This document shows, in pieces, positions 37,501 through 49,689 of a stretch of 64,000 nt of DNA. Within the stretch, counting starts at the first letter, position 1, and every line of letters begins with the position of its first letter. Below the pieces are notes generated by a model. It had not been told where the DNA came from. It saw nothing but the letters and a program-made list of their open reading frames with translations, and made no database searches. Location: the NCBI GenBank assembly GCA_018398805.1, contig JAGFBZ010000258.1:3770501-3834500 (forward strand). Reading direction: 5' to 3'. Source of the stretch: Hirundichthys speculiger. Lineage: Eukaryota; Chordata; Actinopteri; Beloniformes; Exocoetidae. The position numbers and the translations under genes are program-made.

Positions 37501-40500
37501 TATGCTGCCCTAGCCAAAATGTGTATGTGGAGCCAATCTGAAGATATAAATGTGCTGAAAAATGGGGTTCCATATGGTCACTGGGTTCCATGTGAATTGC
37601 CCACTTGGGTTTGCTTAAGTGGTTGGCCCAAATGGGATGCAGATATGACACCCATACTGGCCCCATCCCCTTTCATCACCTCTATACCTGAATATAACCA
37701 CTGCAAGCAAAAAAAAGGGAAAGTTTGCAATCATGCATTTGGTTCCTCAGAGCATTTTAACAGCTGGTAAACTACCTACAAAGTTAATCTCCAAACAAAC
37801 CAGTTTACAGGACCACTGGTCTGGCCTGATCGAATCTGCAACGAGTAATGCCGTCATTTAGTCAACATCTCAGATAGACAATCGGATTACATCCATTCAA
37901 TAAAGGCAGTCAATCAGTTTGTCACCCTGTGTGACTACCCAGTCATTCAGCTGTCCACAAATCACCCTGTCAAATGACAGGCAAATAAGCAGAAAACCGC
38001 TCACATGCTCAGTCAGCCTGTCAGAATTGTCATAACAGAAGACCTTCGAGCAAAACAGTAGGACAGCATTTCTTGCAAAGGCCAAACACATCAGCCCACG
38101 ACTATGAAGGATGGGTAGAATTTGTCAACATGTTTGAATGTAATAAGGACACAAAGCGCATAAAAGACACGAAGCGCGATATTTACTTGACATGAGACAC
38201 AAAAGAAATTGGCCAAGAATCAAGACGTACAACAGTGTGTTGTAAATGGGTAAACAAGCTAAAATGCCCATATGCTGGTTAAAAGAGGCACAAAAGAATA
38301 AAAGCTAAAGGACATAAGCTCTCAAAATGGTGCAAAGAAAGAGCACGCACGCACGCACACACACACAGGGTATAAGATAAGATGGGTGAATCAAAAGCTC
38401 GGGAAGCAAAATCCCCATGATACTCATGATAGAGAGGAGTTTTCATATACAAGTGTGTTCTAAGATAAGTTTCACTTTGGTCTGAAAGCACAGACAAACA
38501 CATTCTCCTACTGTAACAAAGGCATGCTTTGAAAACACACAAACAAATGGGAAAAGACTTCATGAGATACAGTATAAGATCCAAAACTCTAGAGTAAATC
38601 CCAGTTATCTGTTTTGTTTAAAGTGGTTGTGACAGCTGCTACCTGTAAGTGTCACCACAGGACACTTTTATCTTTGAAGGACACCCAGACAAAACAGAAC
38701 AACTATATCCAAACAGATCCAGCATGTCTTTGATTTCTTGATGCTGCCCAGCACCAAACAGCTGCAACACATCTGTCTTTAAGATATTTTGTTGCCTCTT
38801 TAATCATAAAATGCTGCCTTTGTCAAAAACGAAAATTGTTGAGGAGTTGCTCAAGATCAAGGTCCTGAAGCAGAAATTGCTGCCACAAATCTAAAAATAT
38901 TATATCAGAAGACAAATGCAATGTTTGTAGAGATGTCAGTCCCTGCACGCAACTCTCCTTCTCTGTGTCTTTACTTTACCTGAAACAGCCACCAGCGCTA
39001 CTGCTAATGGCACCCATCTGATTCTCACGCATAGGACAGCCTTAAGGTTGCACTTTTTAAACAAAATGCAATTTACACAGACCCCCATGTTTAACTAGTT
39101 GCATGTCTAAGTAATGAAAAGAAAAATATCAAATGTGGACAGAGAAATGATGAAGCTTTTATCTGATTTTGAACCGTATAACAGCAGCACGTTTCATAAT
39201 ATAGGATTTTAGCTGCTCAGGGACCTTCTTTATTTCTTTTTGTGAATACACAAAACATTTTCAATGGCTGGAGTGAAGTCAGGTCAGGTTTAATATCCCT
39301 TTCAATACTGAGCTCAGCCCATGTTTTTGTCCAAAATGTGAGTTTGAATTGTTTTGCTGAAATACACAAGAAAATCATGTTTATCAGATGGTATCATACT
39401 GCTAACCTCATGCCTAAGGATTTTGCAAGTGACTTAAAGGTTGCAGACTGATTACCACGGCCAGAAAGAAATTTTGAAAATGGATCGTGTGTAATGTAAT
39501 CTTATATGCCTTATAGAAGCTTATAGTCTTAAGATGTGATAGGGTGTCACATGTTTATTTTTGAAAAAAATCTGTCTAAAATATTTACCAAAGTCATCTG
39601 GCTCATGGTCAGTATAACATCCATCCATTCTTTGATCTATGATTCTCTCATATATTTTTGTGTCATCTTTTTTTCAGTATCTACATACTTTCTCTTTGCT
39701 TTATTCTTATATCTAGCTTGATCTATCTCCTTTTGCTTTAGCTGTAACACTGTTTGGCCTCATCTCTCTCAGATCATTGATTTCTCTGTACCGAAGCCCA
39801 GCATGTGGTGAATCTGCAGGCTCCCAGAGGCTGACATTGGCTACAGAAACATGTCAGCCTACACCAACCGCAATGCAAATCTTTTCTGAGTTGAACGTGA
39901 TGTCTGTTGGGCAGCTGAGGAGCATTCGCTGTTTAGAAAATTTCAGTTAAAACTAAAATGTGGAAAAATACTCATAAGAAACCCTACTCATGACCTGTCC
40001 CTTCCAACTCAGTTGGAAACTATTATATTTACCTGTTTTAGCTATGCTCGTGACACGGATGGGAGTGCTGGTCTGTCAGTTGTGATGGGTTGCCAGTAAA
40101 TTTGGCACAAAACTGTATCAGGAGGATCAGAAGAAGTTCTGGATTTTTCTTTCCAACAACCCAGCCACTAAAATATCTCAGCAAACATATGTGTTGCTCT
40201 GAGACACTGAATAAACCTTCCTTTGACAGTGTCTCACAAAGTCTGAGTAATCGCTTAAGTTTTCCTCCAACGACTTCACCATTTGCGGTTTTGAATGTCA
40301 AACCTGGAATTCTCCCTGTAATAATGCGATTATGATTTCATGTGTGGTTTCTTTCCATTCCCAGTTTTGTAGCGATTAACTTTGTACTCCTACAATGAAA
40401 CGTAACATGAGTTTGAACCAGATACTTACACATCACATCTGCCAGTCAGAGTTGCTGGACTGTGGACTGGCCTGCATTGCAAACTGAAGATGAGTGTAAA

Positions 40501-40624
40501 ATTAAAAAAAGAGAGAAAAAAATGCACAAATAATTACATTTACAGTTAACAGTTAACTCACTCTCAAGAAAACGGTGACGTCTGATGTTAATGTAGTCTC
40601 CAGTGTTGATGTTGATGCCATCTT
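37501..40624. other. Unannotated stretch with a dispersed-repeat remnant
   Basis: At 37555-37665 alternating TTCCATATGG / CCCACTTGGG / GGCCCAAATGGG motifs look like a remnant of a known fish short tandem-like repeat. Otherwise there is AT-rich DNA with (CACG)n/(CA)n at 38344-38368 and no coding signal. Confidence 0.4.
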
Positions 40625-40721
40625 CAGGGGTGTCAATTCTCCGCGGATTCGCTGATTTCAGAGTTTTTTGCGATCCTGGGGGTCATTTTTGAGATACGTG
40701 CAGATCCGGTTTAATATTTTC

Positions 40722-40790
40722 GGGGGGGGGGGGGGGGGGGGGGGGGGTACCCTCCGCCGCCGCCGCCGCCGCCACCGCCACCGCCGCCAC
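40722..40790. repeat. Poly-G tract and (CCG)n
   Basis: About 26 consecutive G at 40722-40747, then (CCG)n to about 40786. This creates false poly-Gly and poly-Pro frames on the minus strand. It has G-quadruplex potential and is a likely sequencing trouble spot. Confidence 0.9.
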
Positions 40791-42091
40791 CAACGTGACG
40801 TGAATTCTCGATTGCGATTGGTTGAATGATTGAGACCAGGGCATGCGCAATGATCCCGTTGACAATCCAGCCGCTATCACAGCCAGGTCCACCGTCAAAG
40901 TAAGCCTGAAGCACATATTTTCTGATATTACTTCTCCCTTTCTTGCTTGGATGGATGATTATTAGCTTTAAATTCACAGGAGAGATGTTTATTCCTTATT
41001 GTACTTATTTATTGTTAGACAACGCGGATGAAATATACAGCGCTTCTCACCACTGGTAAATGTAGGAAACGTAAGCTCGTTTGCCTCGACACCGGCGTGG
41101 ACATCGCTAGGTCCTGCTTCTCGTCCTGCTTAGCAATGTAACCTCCAAGTACATTTAAATTGCCGATTTCTGAAGTGCCCAGTTTACATATTAGGGCAAT
41201 TATATGACAATTAAATAAAAAAAAATCTCCCGGCGCCGACCCCCTCCCAAAATAGAAAACTCCTTGGATCTACACGATTCACGTCGGTCTCTCTTTTGAC
41301 TTCAAAACGGCAAATTTCGCCGAAAGGTGAGGGATTTTCATGCCTGAAGTATAAGTTATTCAGTAGAGCCTTTTGTAATTAAAAAAAAAAAATAAGAAAG
41401 GCTAATGTTCAGAGTTACAGGCCTCAAAAAGACATGTTGAATTTAACATGCTATTTTCTATAACTGCTTACTAAAGTTTTGGATCCATGTATCTTGTTGT
41501 CAGTGATGTTTTACTGTTGAAGTTCATCAGTGACTGAATCACGTCATTCTGAATTTTTACCTTTAATAGGCAACTTAATTGTTTTATAACAACTACTTTT
41601 ATTTTTGATATCTAACCTCAGCCTTATGCTCAGTGGATTTTCACATTAGCAGGAATAATTAAACTTTGTGCCATTTTTATCTTTTATTTTCTGTTGAGGG
41701 AAAGTAAGAATTGGATTTTAAGTATGAGCAGAGTTTTGCAAACCTGTGAAGTGAGCCACACCAGATTGCGAGTTTTGCATTTCATTATGTAACGTCAATT
41801 ATCCCCCCAGGTATATTGTAAAGGCTTAAGGCAAGGGTGTCAAACTGATCCGTTAAAGGCTGCAGGTTTTTGTTTCAACCATGCAGAAACACAAAGAACA
41901 TTTTTTAACTTACAAATTGTAAGTAAAAAATGTTCTTTTCACTTCAAATATTTTCAGTAAAATGTTTAGTCTGTTGGATCTTCAGTAAGTAAAAAATGTT
42001 CTTTTCATTATCAAAGTAACAATATGGACAAATACACAATGCTGTGCTCAGAATGCCTCCTAAAGCACCTCCAAATTTTCTCGAGCCCCCC

Positions 42092-42126
<35 letters not shown>
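42092..42126. repeat. Poly-C tract
   Basis: A run of about 35 C close to the right end of the hAT-like element, mirrored by the poly-G run near its left end. Confidence 0.9.
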
Positions 42127-42127
<1 letters not shown>

Positions 42128-42486
42128 CTTCAGTGTTTTTTTTTTTTCCAATTTCCCGTTGACACCCCTGCATCTTGAGTGTAGCCTTGGGAAGTGCTGA
42201 TTTTTTTTTCTGTGCTTTGGGTTACCTTGGCAACAAATTATGCAAGGATGGAAAAAAAAAATCACCAGAGCAAAGACGAACAAGGGAGGATCTGAACTAA
42301 GGGAGGCTTACGTCACAGAACAAAGAGAGTAAAAGGAAAAACTAGTTCAACAATGGTGGCATGAGAAAGGGATGAGAATGAGCAAAATGATGGGCTGGAA
42401 CATCTGGGTGAAACAATACAGGACTGAGAAAATATCAGAGATGAGAAAGAAGTTAGAAAAGAAGGAATCAGATTCTCCATGAATAC

Positions 42487-43087
42487 CTTGGGACTTTTTG
42501 TATGCCACCATGAATGTTTTCATGTGTGCTCTCACCGACAGCAGCTCCTCTGTCTCTCTGTCCTCCAGCCTTGGCATCTACAGCTTATCAATGAAAGCTT
42601 GCCTTTCTTTTCAGAAGGCCTTCATCTGAGCGTTGATGCAATAAAGCAGCTTATGTTCTCTGATTCTGCTGCCACCCCCCCCCCCCCAAAAAAAAAAAAA
42701 AAAAAAAACATCAAGTTGCCATGTCAGCGATGAGCCTGTCAATGGTGTCAACTGGCCTCTCTGCTTCCACATGGATGTCAATCATCTGCCTTCTGTCACG
42801 GAGGCTGCAACGACCACCAGCAGGACGAAGCAGAGGAGACGGCGTCCTCCACCCAGTGGGGGTGCACAGGCCTCGTGTGGGCTGCTGCCGTTGTTGTTTC
42901 TGACCTCATCTGAGTCACTTTGAGCACCCATGGGGCCCGCTTGTCTGCGGTGAGTTGGGAGCAAGCGGGGGGAGGTGGAGTCCACGCCGCCAGCATCACC
43001 ACCCCGAGGGCTGGGTCGCACGGAGAGATGAGAGGCCAGATCAACACGCTGTATGTTGGAGAGGAGCATGTGATTCTCATACTGCAG
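42487..43087 (-). other. Cluster of exon-like blocks, unidentified gene candidate
   Basis: Read on the minus strand, four short blocks have protein-like composition and splice signals. A, 43087-43048: after TAATTCAG, encodes LQYENHMLLSNIQ, before GTGTTG. B, 42944-42905: after a long pyrimidine tract and CACCGCAG, encodes KRAPWVLKVTQM, before GTCAGA. C, 42804-42711: after GTCGTTGCAG, encodes LRDRRQMIDIHVEAERPVDT then a few residues and TGA at 42713-42711. D, 42577-42487: after AAGCTGTAG, encodes MPRLEDRETEELLSVR then about 14 residues, before AAG|GTATTC. A-B-C join in phase with introns of about 100 bp. D is not joined to C by a clear donor and may be a separate first exon. An alternative unspliced reading (stop at 42784-42782) ends in a hydrophobic tail LLCFVLLVVVAASV. 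I do not recognise the family; the region could also be repeat-derived. Confidence 0.33.
42672..42709. repeat. Poly-C / poly-A composite run
   Basis: About 14 C followed by about 21 A at 42674-42708, immediately beyond the last codon of the exon-like block C. Confidence 0.9.
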
Positions 43088-43639
43088 CTGAATTACTTGT
43101 TTAAAAAAGAGAGAAGCAGTGATGACACAGGACCTATTTCGGTTTTTGATGGCTGTGATTATTTTACTTATCACCAAGCAGGATTTCGATTTCTCGTAGA
43201 AAACTGGGCGATGTTTAGTCTTTGTGTCTCTAGGACCAGATAAAAAGTAGTCAGTCATTTGCTCAGTTGTAGGTTGAAAGAAAGGTGAAGCTAATTAAGA
43301 TGGCAGTCATTGCACTGCCAGGTGAGACATTGGCAACTCGACATGAAGAAGTGATTTTAATGCATTCAATTCATCCATTTTATATACCCCCTTCAACCAG
43401 ATTAGTGATGCACTGGTATGGAGACCATTCCAGCTGGAATGTTTTGGGAGATGGTTTACACCCAAGACAGATAACCAATAAACCCTGAAAGTAAAACTGC
43501 ATGTGATATTTAAGTTTGTGGATATTAGGAAAGACTTTTCTCTATAATGATGAGCACATGAAAGATTACATGACATTTAGTATCTTGACTTAGACATAAA
43601 AGAGCTGGAGATTAACCTTCTCAAGTGTTTACCGCCACC

Positions 43640-43970
43640 AGGAACATTTGCTGCTAGCTGTGGGAGGACACCGGAGTACCTGGAGGTTGGCGTCTCTCCA
43701 TGTCTCGATTACGCATCGTCGTATTACTTTCATACGTTTTTATTCTCTTGAGGTCAGAGGATGTCTGGTCAGCAGTTGTGGTGGATGTGGGAATAGTCAC
43801 AGCCAGACACGTCAGTTTGTACAGCTGTGGCAGGATCTCATTCAGATATCTGCTGTGGAGGAAACCAAGGAGATCTTTGTCTCTGGTGTCAAGCTGGAAA
43901 AGGTTGGATTCAGGAATTTATTTCTGATATGTCTGAAACTGTTGGTGGTCGAGGAGGGACAGGAACATTA
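43640..43970 (-). pseudogene. hAT transposase C-terminal (dimerisation) fragment
   Basis: On the minus strand the segment from about 43960 to 43700 encodes LDTRDKDLLGFLHSRY, LNEILPQLYKLTCLAVTIPT and SSDLKRIKTYESNTT. The LPQLYKL...TIP.STA.AER.FSALKRIKTY pattern is the conserved hAT C-terminal dimerisation region of ZMYM/52-kDa-repressor-like transposases. Here key residues are altered (ADQT for the usual AER-S). The frame is not linked to the rest of a transposase and no terminal repeats were assigned. Confidence 0.7.
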
Positions 43971-44557
<587 letters not shown>

Positions 44558-44684
44558 GGCTGTCAATTTCAATTTCTCAAAATAATTAATCAGATTAATC
44601 GCATGACTGTCAATAGTTAATCATGATTAATCGCAAATTAATCGCATATTTTTATCTGTTCTAAATCTACCTTATACAGATCTT

Positions 44685-45272
44685 TTTCAAGTTGTATTAC
44701 TCTTATTAATTCGAGTCCTGACTAGAACCAGGAAATATGACCATATTAGTCCAGTCCTGAGGTCTCTGGCTTCCTGTCACTCAGAGAATAGACTTTAAAA
44801 CAGCTCTACTTGTGTTCAAGTCTCTTCATGGCCCCAAAGTCCATCTCTGACATGTTAGATCCATATGAAACCAACCTGGACTCTGAGAACCTCAGGTAGT
44901 GGTCTCCTGCTGGTTGTCCAGAGTCAGGACTAAACAAGGTGAAGCTGCATTTCAGTTTTATGCTCCTAAAATCTGGACCAGTCTTCCAGAAGATGTGAGA
45001 CAGACCTGAACTCTGACAATGTTCTGATCCAGACTGAAAACAGTTTTGTTTAGATGTGAAGATGATGACTGGAAGGATTTTATCTGCACTCTTCAGTTTA
45101 AATTTAATTAATTAATTTTTTTTTTATTAATTAATTTTTATTTATTAGTGATTATTTTTATGCTAGTATGGAATGATTCTATTTGCCTTCTTGTGATTTT
45201 ATGCATCTGTAAAGCACTTTGAATTGCCTTGTGTACGAATTGTGTTCTACAAATAAAGTTGTCTTGCCTAAT
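44685..45272 (+). mobile_element. L2-type LINE 3' fragment nested in hAT element
   Basis: Coding remains run across several frames: TRTRKYDHISPVLRSLA (44702-44765), a FKTALL.FKSLHG-like stretch, then RTSGSGLLLV near 44890 and a terminal FKSRLKTVLF-like part near 45030. The tail is CTGTAAAGCACTTTGAATTG at 45209 with AATAAAGTTGTCTTGCC. This is the canonical order for the C-terminus and 3' UTR of L2 elements. Confidence 0.75.
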
Positions 45273-45343
45273 ATGAGAGTACACAAATGCTTGCTTTATG
45301 CAAAACAAATGCATGTTTTATTTATTGCTACAATCCAAAATCC

Positions 45344-45344
<1 letters not shown>

Positions 45345-45390
<46 letters not shown>

Positions 45391-45400
45391 ATATATATAT

Positions 45401-45435
<35 letters not shown>

Positions 45436-45496
45436 TATATAGATATATATACATATATATATACTATATATATATATATATATATATAAATATATA
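45345..45496. repeat. (TA)n microsatellite, interrupted
   Basis: Long TA run with ATAG/ATAC interruptions; it follows the nested LINE tail and yields meaningless Ile-Tyr frames. Confidence 0.95.
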
Positions 45497-46004
45497 CTCA
45501 ATATTTTCTCTATGTTCTTCATTCATACAAATATTTCGTGGTTTGCTTCAAATGGGGGGGGGGGGGGCCTCTCTGCATCAGCACTCTGATTAGCCGACAA
45601 GTGATATTTCAGTAGTCGGACTCCGGTGGTAACTAAATTCACATCGACAGCAAACACAAACAACATTTATCTTGTGGAGTTAGCCATCAGGCAAGGTTTT
45701 GAAGCTGAACTTACCATTCAAAATAGTATCTTTTCTATCCATTTTTATCCCAATTACTGCAAACGGAGGTATGTTTATGTCTGTCTGTCTGCGGCATGGA
45801 CGTCAACGTCAGTGCATGACTTCCTGTTTTGACAGGACCACGGGGGACTACAGGACTACAACTACAGAGGGGCCCGAGGCTCAATAAACCTACTCTCCTC
45901 TCTACTATTGTACATCAACGGCCAGGCTAAGGCTCGCGTTAATCCGCGTTAAAAAAATTAGTTGCTTTAAAATTATTTGCGTTAATCACGCGTTGACAGC
46001 CCTA

Positions 46005-46016
46005 ATATATATACAC

Positions 46017-46066
<50 letters not shown>
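46005..46066. repeat. (TA)n microsatellite
   Basis: TA repeat directly right of the hAT-like element, probably the other half of the target tract at 44454-44554. Confidence 0.9.
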
Positions 46067-46067
<1 letters not shown>

Positions 46068-47181
46068 CACACGCAATGGTTTTTCCTTAAAATCTTTTTT
46101 TTCCATATGATTATTTCTTACAGTCTTTCTTGTGTTCTTTTGTCTTTGTTGTTCCTCCTTAGCATCTTTCTTGCAGATCTTTTTTCTCAGTTCTTTTTCA
46201 CAGTTGTCTTCCAGTTCTTTTTTCCCTTTGTGGTTCTGTCTATGTTTCTCTCATTTTTCTTTATAGTCTGACATGCGCGATTTGTAGTTGAGAATCCGAT
46301 TACAAAAACGTAAAACCTAATTTATGTTGTAGGAAAATTCTAATGGCTAAAGCTAATTTTTGTATAATATGACACCTAAACTTTATTTATTTAAAGTAAA
46401 TGCATCTCCAATATGAATCTGTGCCAATTTTTCATAGGTTTGTCAGATCTTAGATTTCCTTGTCCTCCACATTTCTTCATTACCTGATACACATACTAGT
46501 CTATAAAACTGAGTGTGCTTTAGCTGTATGTAATCTGTATGTAATGTAACCTGTAATATCAAAAACTCTTTTCAGTGCATGCATGAATCAATTATGGAGG
46601 TAATACCACAACCCACATACTGCATATCACATGCGGGTCAAAAGGAAATTAGATAATCGTAGAGACAGCGGAGTACAGACATAGATGTCTCTGGAAAGTG
46701 AAGTAGTAGCAGTCTGCTCACACCATTGTTCCAATGTCTTCAACAGCAGGTGAAACCTGAGCTTTTATCTATTCGAGTCAGTGTATAGCTCTCTCCCCGT
46801 GAAAACTCCCCCATCTGTGGTATTTCTCTTTTCTTTTTGAACTGAAGAAATTGACAGCGCCTCATTAATTCTCAGTGGATAAGTCAGCCTGGCTGTGCAG
46901 CTGTATAACTTTATATTTCTACTGAGGCTGGAAAAATGCCCCTTTTAACAATGCTGCTTACATCGAATTGTGATGCATCTTAAAAAAAGGGCAGTAGTCT
47001 ACTTTTGGATTTGCGTTTATACTTGGACGTTGCTCCTGTGAAAGCACAGCATGCAGTGAAACATGCTCTCAAATTACGTGAAAATTCGTATTTACTGACA
47101 TTTGAAATAAATAATGAAAAAATATCAAATGTAGCCGAAACAGGAAGATTGTGAAGAATGGACTAAATGGTTTTGCCATTC
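46067..47181. other. Unannotated stretch
   Basis: T-rich DNA at 46090-46260, then single-copy-looking sequence without a coding or repeat signal. Confidence 0.45.
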
Positions 47182-47558
47182 AAACATTCAAAGGGAAGAT
47201 ACAGTCTCAAATTAGTCACCACTAGTGTTCTGTAATACTCTTTTTTTTTTAGTTTGGTTAATTTCTTTTTGTTTTGTGCCTGATTTGTCTGACAAGCCAC
47301 TGTTATACAGTCATGATACTGGGACATTACCCTCCGGACCTCCCTGAACACTTTGGTTCTCATGTCATTAACTGTTCCTGGCATCTAAAGAACGCTTTCA
47401 CAGTTTGTTGGACTCACTTGTTGAGATGCGCATCTCATACAAACTGGTAGTGTTTATGGTTAGTGTTTGTGCTGTGATCTGTGTTTGGTATGTCTTTTGT
47501 ATGAAAAATGTTCGAAAGTTTAAAAATAAAATACATTTTAAAAAACATTCAAAGGGAA
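47182..47558 (+). mobile_element. Retroposed insert (processed retrocopy or short retroposon)
   Basis: A 345-bp insert (47198-47542) lies between two exact 16-bp direct repeats AAACATTCAAAGGGAA (47182-47197 and 47543-47558). It ends with AATAAA at 47525-47530, a further 9 bp and a short A tract, the layout of a reverse-transcribed poly(A) transcript inserted by LINE machinery with 5' truncation. No open frame identifies the source; the body looks like 3' UTR. A retroposed non-coding RNA or an unrecognised SINE is the alternative. Confidence 0.72.
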
Positions 47559-48904
47559 AGACGAAAGAAACATAATGCCGAGGATGATGGATGACGGTCC
47601 AACACGCAGCCAAACAGAGAACACTCTCATAAAAGATGGCATATCATGAATTATTGTGGTAATTCCCCCCCGCGAATGGTGAAAACCACAATGTACATGT
47701 ACATGTACATATGTGGCGAGGGTAGTTTGAAGAATTTTTTCAGACTTTAAAACAAAATAAAACCGACAACGCCACCTAGGTATAAAAAAGAGCCGAGGAC
47801 TCATTAAAAGATTACAGGTCCTTTGAATCAGGGGAAAGCAGAGTTAAAAACAGTCACTAATTAAAAAAACAGTTTATTTATAAAACATTAAAACCCAGCC
47901 CCCAGTCCATGCCCTAGATCTGTCTCACTCCTGCCTCCGCCTGGTCTGCCACGGCCGCATTTCTTCAGCTGACTTCCTCGAGGCCTTCAGGGATGGAGGA
48001 CAAGAGAAACATAAAACATCAGTCCCAGGAATCACAATTACAACAGAGAACTATAAAATCCCAGAACTCTATGCATAACATGTAGATACTTAGCTCGGAG
48101 AGGGGTGTGTCGTGACCACACCCCTCTGCCACCCAGCGGTGCTTCCCCTACATTTTCCAATGGGCTCTAGCGTCTTGCCTCTGTCGAGCGTCACCTCCTT
48201 CCTGAAGTCCCCGCCGACATCCCCAATTGGTAAGCACATCCCACTCCACTTGGCCTTGTGGGAATCCCCTGTCCACCTCCAGTTCCAGTTCCACAGCATC
48301 AGCTCTCTGTGTCGTTCTCCCAGAACCTCTTCCAGTCCATGTTCCTCTCTGTGTCTCTCCTTGTCTGCATCACCTGCTGAATAAAAAGGCTGCTCCTTGC
48401 GGTACACACCCTCTTCCTAGTGCTACGACCCCAGCAGAATACAGAATAACTGGCCATAACTGGCCATGTATACACGTACGCAAAATCTACGGAATGTACA
48501 CTTACTTTGACGATCTCTCCTCTTTGTGTAGCTGACAAGAGCAAGAGATGGGAGATGCGTAGACGCATGTCAGCCAATCAGCATACAGACCACCGACGGC
48601 ACAGTAATGCCCGTCGTAGCAACCAATCTCAGGCCTCGATTTTCGTTCATGGGGCCTCCCGTGAAGACTCTTGTTGCTTCCCGAGACTTGTTCTTGATAT
48701 GATGTGTTTCGCTTCAGCCTCGCGTGAATGCTTCGTTTGAATTTTTTTCAAATTAATTTTTCGAATTTTTTTTTTTTTTTTAATGAATATTTTTGAAACC
48801 ACCACGATGTACTGAGACCGCAATTGCTGAGACCGCGAATTGTGATGGATTACTGTATTTTTCTGTATTAACTTTTGACCAATGAGACCAGCACCATGTT
48901 CAGG
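47559..48904. other. Mixed stretch, possible repeat-derived GC-rich part
   Basis: A TACATG triple lies at 47695-47709. The CpG-bearing, C-rich segment 48090-48720 differs from its surroundings. The motif CGAGACTTG and the end AGACCGCGAATTGTGATGGATTACTG near 48830-48856 resemble termini of fish DNA transposons, but no paired end was found. Confidence 0.35.
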
Positions 48905-49580
48905 AGGAATTTTGACCATTACTGATGTGTGTATAGGATGTCTGTAGGTCTGGGATCTGATGATGTCACTCCAAAAGGTTGAACGCATTCTGTGGTGGAT
49001 TTACTTCAACGGTAAGGCCCATTGTTTTGCTGGATCACCTGCTAAAGCTCCAGCTGCTGAAGAGCCACCTTGAACATTACCCTGTAGGATACTTTGCTAA
49101 ACTTTGGAATTTAATTTTCCCCTTTATCATGGCAAGTGATCTAAGCCCTCAGGGCCATGCCCAAATTATGATGCTGCCTCCATCATAGTTCACCAATGGG
49201 ATGATGTTTTGATGTTTGTAAACTGTGCCTTTTTTGCTGAATATTCTTCCTGAACAGTTCAACTCTTTGCAGCAATGTTTTTGTGTGTTTTTGGAGAGCA
49301 GTGGGTTCCTCTGTGATGTTCTGCCTGGTTTTATTACTTCCATATATTAGACTCATGAACAAAGATGTTTACCAGTCCTGGTGATGTCTTCAAGCCTTTA
49401 GCTGTAACTCATGGGTTCGTCTTTATCTTAATGAATATCCTGTGTTGGGCCTGTGGAGTCATCTTGTTTGGACGCCCACCGTCTCCACCAATACATTTAT
49501 CTGACTGTGGACTGATGGATGCCTACACACTGAAAATGGTTTGTAGTATCTTCCAGCATTATGCAAAACAGCAACTCTTT
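48905..49580 (-). pseudogene. Tc1-like transposase remnant
   Basis: The minus strand corresponds to a transposase of a common fish Tc1 family. Plus-strand landmarks: CCTTTATCATGGCAAGTGAT near 49121, AGGGCCATGCCCAAATTATGATGCTGCCTCC near 49151 (the complement of the GG-rich motif between catalytic Asp residues), TTTTGATGTTTGTAAACTGTGCC near 49207, GAGAGCAGTGGGTTCCTCTG near 49296, and GTGGACTGATGGATGCC near 49506. Every frame is broken. Confidence 0.65.
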
Positions 49581-49689
49581 ATTTAATATCTTCAGAGAGC
49601 TTTTTTTTTTTTTTTGAAGCCTGGTTCACATGAGTATATTAAACTCCTTCAATCTCATTTCAGCATTTGTTGAAGCAATTAGTCTATAG

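Larger units (their letters stand above)
40625..42170. mobile_element. hAT-like element with 6-bp duplication
   Basis: The termini CAGGGGTGTCAA (40625-40636) and TTGACACCCCTG (42159-42170) are perfect 12-bp inverted repeats, flanked by CATCTT on both sides (40619-40624 and 42171-42176). The 1,546-bp interior has CpG-rich stretches, a G run at 40722-40747 followed by CCG repeats, a C run at about 42092-42126, and a hairpin at 41896-41944. No transposase frame is open. A 6-bp duplication is within the range of some hAT subgroups. A second, imperfect GCAAGGGTGTCAAACTGAT at about 41834 resembles another left end, so nested copies are possible. Confidence 0.75.

Noticed and set aside
40683..40977. 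Minus-strand frames with poly-Gly / poly-Pro
   Set aside because: Produced by the poly-G tract and CCG repeats inside a transposon.
45993..46271. 92-codon frame with many Phe/Leu that could suggest a membrane protein
   Set aside because: T-rich low-complexity DNA after a TA repeat; hydrophobicity follows from base composition.
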